Below, piece after piece: positions 1-4,744 of a stretch of DNA of 5,480 nt. The DNA is taken from assembly GCA_902478985.1 (NCBI GenBank), contig CABSNH010000110.1:1-5480 (forward strand). The letters are read 5' to 3'. Positions within the stretch are counted from its first letter, which is position 1. Each line of letters starts with the position of its first letter. The translations under genes and the position numbers were made by a program. This DNA is from an uncultured Collinsella sp. GTDB lineage: Bacteria; Actinomycetota; Coriobacteriia; Coriobacteriales; Coriobacteriaceae. The notes under the pieces are model-generated. The model worked only from the letters and a program-made list of their open reading frames with translations. It was not told the DNA's origin and did not search any database.

Positions 1-152
1 GCGCGGCAAGGAGATATATTGCCAGACCGGAGGGGCCCCGGGGGCGGGAATCTGGGCGCACACATTTCCTACACAACTGTGCCTCTGACCGACGTTTGCC
101 GGTCGTTAACTACCGCTCGCCGAGCATATCTTTATATAGAGTGGCCCCTTGG
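1..152. other. Gene-free stretch downstream of the phosphohexomutase, with small inverted repeats
   Basis: No convincing coding region. Visible structure: GGCAA/TTGCC (5-9 with 19-23), a GGGGCCCC palindrome (32-39), CCAGA/TCTGG (22-26 with 51-55), and on the minus strand a hairpin GACCGGC-AAAC-GTCGGTC (104-87) without a T-run. That last hairpin might help end the phosphohexomutase transcript, but no normal terminator is present. Confidence 0.3.
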
Positions 153-1553
153 CTAAAGCCGATATGCACCCCTGGCCAAATCGCAGCCGGCATCGAGCAG
201 CTCATCGCGCTCCTCCACCGAAAAGCCCTCGGCGTACACGCGCACCACCGGTTCGGTCCCGCTGGGACGAACCAGTAGCCAGGTGTCATCCTCAAATGCC
301 AGACGTAAGCCATCCATATGGCTTACGCTCTGCGGCGTCTTGCCGCATATCGACTTGGGATTCACGCCGGGAAGCAGCGTGCGCAACGTCTCGGCATCCT
401 CGGCCTCAAGACGCAAATCTCGACGTCCGTAGCTTGTCTTGCCAAAGCTCGCCTCGAGCTGATCGATAAGCACGCCCAAGGGTGCGCCGGTCTTGGCCAT
501 GAGCTCGCACAAAATCAGGCAGGCAAGGATGCCGTCGCGCTCGGGCATGTGCGCGGCGATACCGATACCACCGGCCTCTTCGCCACCCACGAGAACGCCG
601 CCCTTCTTCATCTCGGCAGCTATATATTTAAAACCGACGGGCTTGATGACCACGCGGCAGCCGAGCGCCTCGGCAATTCGACGCACAAGCGTGGAGCATG
701 AAAGGTTGACGACGACGCGTCCCTTCAGATTGCGATACTGGACCAAATCGCCCAAAACGAGCGCCATGATCTGATGTGGATGTATATATCTGCCGCGCTC
801 ATCAACCGCGCCGATACGATCGGCGTCGCCATCAGTCACCAGGCCGGCGCACGCCCCGTCCTCGACAACAGCGCGCTCACAAGCATCCACCCACGGCTCG
901 ACCGGGTCGGGGCAGATATCTCCCCTATCGGTCGTCTCGTCGGCGTGAATCTCGTGGACTTCGACGCCAAGCTCTCGAAGCAAGTCGGCAAGATATCCCT
1001 GCGCAGCTCCACCCATGGGGTCAACCACCACACGCATATGCGCGGCGCGAATGGCATCCGCGTCGACAAACGATGCCACCGCTCGCATATAGTCGGGAAT
1101 GATATCTGCCGTGCGGTATTGCCCCTCAAGCCCCAGCGGCTCGGCGGCCATCGTCTCCTCGAGTTCTTCGATGACATCCTGGTTGGCCGTCGAGCCATCA
1201 CCCATCCGCAGCTTGAGGCATAGATAGCCCTGCGGATGATGTGAGCCCGTCACCATAAGCGCGCCGCATGCCTCGCCGTCATACGCAGCCGCCCACGTAA
1301 GAGCGGGAGTCGGCACCGGTCGAGACACGAGCACGGCATCGAGCCCGTGGGCGGCAATCACGCCCGCCGCGAGCTCGGCGAACTCGCGAGCCTGCGGCCG
1401 AGTGTCAAATCCTACATATACCGTTTTACCGGGATTCGTCTTTTGCCATAGCATGCCGATAGCATCGGTGACACGAACGACGTTGTTGATAGTAAAGTCT
1501 CCGTCGACGCGAGCTCGCCAACCGTCAGTTCCAAAGTGAATTATCGCGCACAC
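153..1553 (-). CDS. Phosphoglucomutase/phosphomannomutase family protein (alpha-D-phosphohexomutase)
   Basis: Cytosolic enzyme expected to interconvert 1- and 6-phosphorylated hexoses through a phosphoserine and Mg2+. With a GTG start at 1553 the product is 466 aa, a normal full length for the four-domain family. Visible motifs: N-terminal FGTDGWRA (7-14); phosphoserine loop TGSHHP (102-107, S104); metal loop DGDADR (241-246); sugar-binding GGEEAGG (323-329); phosphate-binding RPSGTEP (429-435). The GTG is chosen because GAGGTG lies 7 nt upstream and family members begin just before FGTDGWR. An upstream ATG at 1631 would add 26 residues unlike the family. The active loop has His where most members have Asn (SHNP), and GGEEAGG replaces the usual GGEESG. 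It is separated from the upstream methyltransferase gene by a terminator, so probably has its own promoter. Whether it acts on glucose, mannose or glucosamine phosphate cannot be told from these motifs. Stop is TAG. Confidence 0.93.
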   Translation of the reverse strand: MCAIIHFGTDGWRARVDGDFTINNVVRVTDAIGMLWQKTNPGKTVYVGFDTRPQAREFAELAAGVIAAHGLDAVLVSRPVPTPALTWAAAYDGEACGALMVTGSHHPQGYLCLKLRMGDGSTANQDVIEELEETMAAEPLGLEGQYRTADIIPDYMRAVASFVDADAIRAAHMRVVVDPMGGAAQGYLADLLRELGVEVHEIHADETTDRGDICPDPVEPWVDACERAVVEDGACAGLVTDGDADRIGAVDERGRYIHPHQIMALVLGDLVQYRNLKGRVVVNLSCSTLVRRIAEALGCRVVIKPVGFKYIAAEMKKGGVLVGGEEAGGIGIAAHMPERDGILACLILCELMAKTGAPLGVLIDQLEASFGKTSYGRRDLRLEAEDAETLRTLLPGVNPKSICGKTPQSVSHMDGLRLAFEDDTWLLVRPSGTEPVVRVYAEGFSVEERDELLDAGCDLARGAYRL

Positions 1554-1560
1554 GCGCAGA

Positions 1561-1566
1561 CACCTC
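1561..1566 (-). promoter_or_regulatory. Ribosome binding site deciding the phosphohexomutase GTG start
   Basis: Minus-strand GAGGTG, 7 nt before the GTG at 1553-1551. No comparable Shine-Dalgarno sequence is placed for the upstream ATG at 1631. ATT/ATA codons nearer the conserved FGTDGWR motif lie too far from it. Confidence 0.65.
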
Positions 1567-1593
1567 GCAGTGTTTGGATCATGGTACGCATGA

Positions 1594-1620
1594 GGTATAC
1601 CCGCAACGGGCATCCGGCAA
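1594..1620 (-). promoter_or_regulatory. Possible promoter for the phosphohexomutase gene
   Basis: On the minus strand, TTGCCG (1620-1615) is followed after 15 nt by TATACC (1599-1594), downstream of the terminator that closes the methyltransferase gene. The -35 is good, the -10 only fair, and the spacer is 2 nt shorter than ideal. The gene needs a start of transcription somewhere here, but this exact pair is a guess. Confidence 0.3.
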
Positions 1621-1677
1621 GCCGCCGGCACGCTCGTTCACCGTTTAGGCAAAAGCGTCGAGGTGCGCACCGACAAC

Positions 1678-1703
1678 AAAAAAACCGCCCCGGCGGGGGC
1701 GGT
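1678..1703 (-). terminator. Intrinsic terminator after the methyltransferase gene
   Basis: Read on the minus strand, a perfect 8-bp stem ACCGCCCC/GGGGCGGT (1703-1696 with 1691-1684) has a 4-nt loop and runs straight into seven T residues. It begins 25 nt after the methyltransferase stop codon. There is no T-run on the plus strand, so it should work in one direction only. It separates the regulator-methyltransferase unit from the phosphohexomutase gene. Confidence 0.92.
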
Positions 1704-1728
1704 GATTCGATACTCCTATTTTCGGGTT

Positions 1729-2622
1729 CTATATATTGAGCGCATCTGCCATAGCGGCTGTCGTAACCGCCGTGGTTCCGCAGCAGCTGCCTACCATTGC
1801 GGCGCCTGCCCGCTTCCACTCGACGCATGCGCGAGCGAAGGCTTCGGGGTCCTCGTGCCACACGGGCCCATCCTGTGTCTGAACCGGATTTCCCGCGTTG
1901 GGCCGAACCGTAACGGGCGTGGTGGCTGTGGCGACCATCCTTGGCACCGCAGCAGTAGCTGCTGTCAGGGAGCAGCAATTGACCCCGACAGAGTTCGCAC
2001 CATGCTTCTCGGCATACAAGATGGCGCCTTCGATGTTTAGGCCATCGCCCAGTAGGTCACCCTTGTCGTCAATAGCAAAGCTCACCAAGATGGGCATACC
2101 GTCGGCGACGTCGCATACGCCGGCGAGCACGGGCTGCAGATTGCGGATGGACGTGACCGTCTCAATCAGGAGGCCATCTACGCCGGCGTTGAGCAAGGCA
2201 GACGCCTGCTCGCGAGCGTTTGCGCGGATCTCTCGATACTCGGGGGAACCCTCGACGAACCACTCAATGGCAATAGGGCCCATAGACCCCAACAGGAGCT
2301 GAGGATTTGCCTGACGGGCATCGTCGACCGCCCCGCGATTGACCTCCGCCATGGATGGGGCGATTTCATCTTGATCGAGCGCGTGGCCCGACGCCTGAAA
2401 CGTGTTTGTGATGAGCACCTGCGCGCCAGCGGCGGCGTACAGTCGATGAATACGGGAAACCGTCTGCGGTTCGGCGAGGTTCCAAAATGCCGGCGGAATA
2501 TCGGCGGCGCCGCATTCGCTCAGCAACACACTGCCCATGGGGCCCTGTGCCAGCAATGTCTCACCGGCGAGTCGGTGCATAAGCTCCTCGCCGCCAAAAC
2601 GATTGTAATAACTCGTATCCAT
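1729..2622 (-). CDS. Homocysteine S-methyltransferase family protein
   Basis: Predicted cytosolic zinc enzyme of the BHMT/MmuM/MetH-N-terminal fold, transferring a methyl group to homocysteine to make methionine. The 297-aa product shows the family pattern in order: QGPMG near the N-terminus (26-30), TNTFQA (72-77), GSMGP (112-116), ETVTS (154-158), GVNC (213-216), PNAG (241-244) and GSCCGTT (278-284). C216, C280 and C281 are the expected zinc thiolates. It is a stand-alone domain with no cobalamin-binding part, so the donor may be S-methylmethionine, SAM or another small methyl compound; this cannot be settled here. The first-strand residue, normally Asp in D-G-x-M-G, is Gln26. The start is uncertain: the ATG at 2622 has no well-placed Shine-Dalgarno, whereas the ATG at 2580 (Met15, giving 283 aa) follows GAGGAG by 3 nt and matches the usual family N-terminus better. 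It lies 12 nt behind the DtxR-type regulator. Stop is TAG. Confidence 0.92.
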   Translation of the reverse strand: MDTSYYNRFGGEELMHRLAGETLLAQGPMGSVLLSECGAADIPPAFWNLAEPQTVSRIHRLYAAAGAQVLITNTFQASGHALDQDEIAPSMAEVNRGAVDDARQANPQLLLGSMGPIAIEWFVEGSPEYREIRANAREQASALLNAGVDGLLIETVTSIRNLQPVLAGVCDVADGMPILVSFAIDDKGDLLGDGLNIEGAILYAEKHGANSVGVNCCSLTAATAAVPRMVATATTPVTVRPNAGNPVQTQDGPVWHEDPEAFARACVEWKRAGAAMVGSCCGTTAVTTAAMADALNI

Positions 2623-2634
2623 ATATGTATTTCG

Positions 2635-3057
2635 CTATTCCTCGACGCTGATTCCCTGCTTTTCGAGATAGGCGAGCCAGCGGTTCATCGTATCCTCGGA
2701 AAGCGCATGTTCCATCATGCAGGCCTCGGCATCGGCGCGCTCAAAATCGACGCCGAGCTCCTGGACCAAAAACGTGCGGACCAGACGATGGCGATACCAG
2801 ATAGCCGAGCCGACCTCGCGCCCACGGTCAGTCAGGATAACTTTGCCGTAGTGAGACTGTTCGACAAGCTCGGATGCCTTGAGAGCCGAAACCGCCTTGT
2901 TGACCGATGCCTTCGAGACGCCAAGGCGCTGTGCGATATCGACCGACCGCACGCCGCTGGTCTCCCCATCTTCGCTTTCGATGCGAACCATGCACTCCAA
3001 GTAGTCTTCGTTCGCCACCGTTAGGTGTAGCTCGCGCGAGCTATTTGTCGTATCCAT
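2635..3057 (-). CDS. DtxR/MntR-family metal-dependent transcriptional regulator
   Basis: Predicted cytosolic DNA-binding repressor that senses Mn2+ or Fe2+. The 140-aa product has an N-terminal winged helix (about 14-80; recognition region GVSKASVNKAVSALK, wing GKVILTDRGREVG) followed by a helical metal-binding and dimerisation domain (about 81-140). It lacks the C-terminal SH3-like domain of DtxR/IdeR, and its length is like Bacillus MntR (142 aa). By hand alignment the metal ligands are D18 and E21 (EDYLE), H90 (YRH), C113, E116 and H117 (CMMEH). The Asp is MntR-like while the Cys is DtxR-like. The ATG at 3057 is chosen because AGAAGGGA (3074-3067) ends 9 nt before it; the ATG at 3063 is possible, and the one at 3078 lacks this ribosome site. 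It is first in a probable operon with the methyltransferase and divergent from pepT, with a palindrome between them. Confidence 0.9.
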   Translation of the reverse strand: MDTTNSSRELHLTVANEDYLECMVRIESEDGETSGVRSVDIAQRLGVSKASVNKAVSALKASELVEQSHYGKVILTDRGREVGSAIWYRHRLVRTFLVQELGVDFERADAEACMMEHALSEDTMNRWLAYLEKQGISVEE

Positions 3058-3088
3058 GAACATCCGTCCCTTCTGCACTCAATGGCTG

Positions 3089-3094
3089 ATTCTA
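3089..3094 (-). promoter_or_regulatory. -10 box of the regulator-methyltransferase operon
   Basis: Minus-strand TAGAAT, five of six matches to the -10 consensus, about 32 nt before the regulator's start codon, leaving a leader of roughly 25 nt. No good -35 is present; the -35 position falls inside the 3111-3130 palindrome, as expected for a regulated promoter. Confidence 0.5.
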
Positions 3095-3110
3095 CCCCAT
3101 CCAAGCGTCG

Positions 3111-3130
3111 CGGTATGCCGCGGCATACCG
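3111..3130. promoter_or_regulatory. Perfect 20-bp palindrome, candidate operator of the divergent promoters
   Basis: CGGTATGCCG is followed directly by its exact reverse complement, with no spacer. It sits in the 120-bp divergent region between the regulator and pepT start codons, covering the -35 area of both predicted promoters and upstream of both predicted transcript starts. It therefore looks like a DNA-level dimer site rather than an RNA hairpin. The half-site does not match the classic DtxR/IdeR (TTAGGTTAG) or MntR patterns. Binding by the adjacent regulator is an inference from position. Confidence 0.6.
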
Positions 3131-3139
3131 TGCTAGAGT
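3131..3139 (+). promoter_or_regulatory. Extended -10 promoter element of pepT
   Basis: TGCTAGAGT is an extended -10 (TG-n-TAGAGT) starting immediately after the palindrome and ending 38 nt before the pepT ATG. It predicts a leader of about 30 nt. There is no recognisable -35; the palindrome occupies that place. Confidence 0.45.
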
Positions 3140-3177
3140 TCTTGTTGCACACGACGACCAAGATTGGAGCGGTCTTT

Positions 3178-4425
3178 ATGGAAAACACCACCACGAACCC
3201 CGACGTCCTCGAGCGTTTTTTGCGCTATGTCCAGATCAACACGCAGTCCGAGGATGCCAACTGCGACCAGGTGCCGTCGAGCACCGTACAGTTTGACCTT
3301 GCCAACGTGCTTGCCGAGGAACTGCGCGAGCTGGGTGCAACCGATGCCCATGTAACCGAAAACGCCTATGTCTGCGCGCACATTCCCGCTAGCGCCGGTT
3401 CCGAGAATAAGCCCGCCCTGGGCCTGATCGCGCACCTCGATACCACCGAGGTCGCGCCGGGCGCCGGCGTAGCGCCTCACATCGTGCACTACGAGGGCGG
3501 CGATCTGGTTTGCGGCATCGTCGACGGCAAGCCCGTGTCCATGAGCACCGCCAAACTTCCTGCCCTCAACAACCTGATGGGTGAGGACCTTGTCTGCAGT
3601 GACGGCACCACACTGCTGGGCGCCGACGACAAGGCGGGTGTCGCCGAAATCATGGCACTCGTCGCTCGCATCGCGCAGGATCCCTCCCTGCCCCATCCCG
3701 CGCTCGGTATTTGCTTCTGCCCGGACGAGGAAATCGGTCACGGTGCTGAGCTGTTGGATATCGAGGCCTTCGGCTGCAAGTACGCTTACACGGTCGACGG
3801 CGGTCCGGTTGGCGAGCTTGAGTGGGAGTGCTTCAACGCCGCCGAGGCAACCGTTCGCTTTGAGGGCCAGTCCATTCACCCCGGCGACGCCAAGGGGCGC
3901 ATGGTCAACGCGGGCAACCTGTTCTGCGACTTCAACGCCCTGCTCCCCTACGAGCAGCGCCCGGAATACACCGAGGGCTACGAGGGCTTCTATCACCTTG
4001 AGGGCGTCTCGGCAACGGTCGACCATGCCACGGCGCGCTATATCGTCCGTGATCACGATGCCGCCAAGTTCCAGCAGAAACTCGAGCTGATGAATGCCGC
4101 CGCCGCACTGCTCAACCAGCGACTGGGCGAGGAGCGCGTAACGGTCGAGATTAAGCACCAGTACCGCAACATGGCCGAGATCGTTCGCGACTACCCGGAG
4201 CTTATTGATGTTGCCAAGGAAGCCTACCTTGCCTGCGGCGTTGAGCCCAAAGTGCTGCCGATTCGCGGCGGCACCGACGGTGCACAGCTGTCGTTCCGCG
4301 GCCTGCCCTGCCCCAACCTCTCGACAGGCGGCTACTGTTACCACGGCGTCAACGAGTTTGTCCCGGTCAACTCACTCGTCAAGATGACCGACGTCCTGCA
4401 GGAGCTCGTCGCCCGTTTCGCATAA
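3178..4425 (+). CDS. pepT: Peptidase T (aminotripeptidase, M20B family)
   Basis: Cytosolic dizinc aminopeptidase that removes the N-terminal residue from tripeptides, the last step of peptide use. The 415-aa product is close to the 408-410 aa of E. coli and Bacillus PepT. The full M20 metal site is visible: H86 and D88 (IAHLDTT), D150 bridging ligand (LGADDKAG), catalytic base E184 with ligand E185 (PDEEIG), D207 (TVDGG), and H389 near the C-terminus (YCYHGVNEF). The lid-domain IHPGDAKGRMVNA (233-245) and RGGTDGAQL (363-371) are typical PepT signatures. The ATG at 3178 follows GGAG (3166-3169) by 8 nt. An in-frame ATG at 3082 would add 32 residues unlike the family and would lie upstream of the predicted promoter. 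It is transcribed alone, divergent from the metal regulator, and followed 18 nt later by a terminator. Arg codons are almost all CGC/CGT. No defect seen. Confidence 0.97.
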   Translation: MENTTTNPDVLERFLRYVQINTQSEDANCDQVPSSTVQFDLANVLAEELRELGATDAHVTENAYVCAHIPASAGSENKPALGLIAHLDTTEVAPGAGVAPHIVHYEGGDLVCGIVDGKPVSMSTAKLPALNNLMGEDLVCSDGTTLLGADDKAGVAEIMALVARIAQDPSLPHPALGICFCPDEEIGHGAELLDIEAFGCKYAYTVDGGPVGELEWECFNAAEATVRFEGQSIHPGDAKGRMVNAGNLFCDFNALLPYEQRPEYTEGYEGFYHLEGVSATVDHATARYIVRDHDAAKFQQKLELMNAAAALLNQRLGEERVTVEIKHQYRNMAEIVRDYPELIDVAKEAYLACGVEPKVLPIRGGTDGAQLSFRGLPCPNLSTGGYCYHGVNEFVPVNSLVKMTDVLQELVARFA

Positions 4426-4443
4426 GACTGGCTGCATAAGCCC

Positions 4444-4489
4444 AAAAAACGAATCGCCCCGTCCTCAACCGAGAACGGGGCGATTTTTT
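4444..4489 (+). terminator. Strong intrinsic terminator after pepT, potentially bidirectional
   Basis: A perfect 11-bp stem AATCGCCCCGT/ACGGGGCGATT (4452-4462 with 4475-4485) has a 12-nt loop with a small inner CTC/GAG pairing. Six T residues (4484-4489) follow on the plus strand, and six A residues (4444-4449) precede the stem, giving the mirror-image tail on the minus strand. It ends pepT and would insulate it from the insertion element to its right. Confidence 0.95.
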
Positions 4490-4535
4490 GCTGCAATGAG
4501 AACAGGTTGACGCGCGCCAGCCTCTTGACGCAAGG

Positions 4536-4541
4536 TATATC
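4536..4541 (+). promoter_or_regulatory. Possible -10 box for the IS110 leader RNA
   Basis: TATATC, about 7 nt before the first stem-loop of the leader. No -35 is correctly spaced in the integrated copy: TTGACG occurs at 4507-4512 (23-nt gap) and 4525-4530 (5-nt gap). In IS110 elements an efficient promoter can form only when the ends join in the circular intermediate, which would fit a lone -10 here, but this is inference. Confidence 0.25.
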
Positions 4542-4547
4542 CCAAAC

Positions 4548-4742
4548 TGCCGGCACATAAGGAATGTCCCCAAGAGCCAAGTGTTCCGGCAACGCCGATG
4601 TTTTGGCGCGGACAGACACTATGACCCAATCCGAGGGCACTAAAAAGATAGGAGCCCCCGCTCGTGACCGCGGGTCGGGGCTGCGACAATGATGTTGAAG
4701 TGCCATAGGCGCAGCCGCGCCGCAACGAGGTTGGGAGGCTCC
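4548..4742 (+). ncRNA. Candidate IS110 bridge RNA (seekRNA) in the left-end non-coding region
   Basis: IS110-group elements encode between the left end and the transposase a structured RNA of about 150-200 nt whose two loops pair with target and donor DNA. This 254-nt gene-free stretch sits in that place and is rich in pairings. Stem-loop 1 (4580-4620): AGTGTTCCG pairs with CGGA-CAG-ACACT (9 bp, 3-nt bulge), topped by CGCCGA/TTGGCG. An alternative pairs TGCCGGCAC (4548-4556) with 4581-4591 around a 24-nt loop. Stem-loop 2: AGCC or CCCGC pairings at 4653-4682. Stem-loop 3 (4670-4723): 13 bp in three blocks, including GGCTGCG/CGCAGCC (4679-4685 with 4710-4716), around a 24-nt loop (4686-4709) that could be a guide loop. 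These folds partly exclude each other and were found by eye. The exact ends are unknown. Confidence 0.4.
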
Positions 4743-4744
4743 CA
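4732..4744 (+). promoter_or_regulatory. Hairpin covering the transposase ribosome binding site
   Basis: TGGGA/TCCCA with a 3-nt loop (GGC) contains the Shine-Dalgarno GGGAGG (4733-4738) and reaches the A of the ATG at 4744. The same segment (GGCTCC, 4737-4742) can instead pair with GGAGCC at 4651-4656. Either fold would limit transposase translation. Confidence 0.45.

Noticed and set aside
87..104. Hairpin as a terminator for the phosphohexomutase
   Set aside because: The 7-bp stem includes a G-U pair and lacks a following T-run on either strand.
8..156. Short plus-strand frame from a TTG at 19 with AAGGAG upstream
   Set aside because: Only about 45 codons with unusual composition (Gly/Pro-rich start), rare start codon and no family resemblance; probably chance.
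774..1223. 149-aa plus-strand open frame inside the phosphohexomutase
   Set aside because: Antisense shadow of a gene with all family motifs; no ribosome site or domain.
2093..2101. GGCATACCG inside the methyltransferase gene, identical to part of the operator half-site
   Set aside because: Only one half-site, within codons for a conserved Asp-Gly-Met-Pro segment; no partner half follows.
2371..3024. 217-aa plus-strand open frame
   Set aside because: Lies antisense over the methyltransferase start and the regulator gene; both of those have clear family motifs.
3133..4344. 403-aa open frame antisense to pepT
   Set aside because: It mirrors pepT codon by codon in a GC-rich gene, shows no recognisable motif and no ribosome site. 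pepT has a complete catalytic set.
4507..4530. Two TTGACG -35-like boxes in the IS left region
   Set aside because: Neither has a -10 at normal spacing (TATATC is 23 nt and 5 nt away), so no ordinary promoter can be called.
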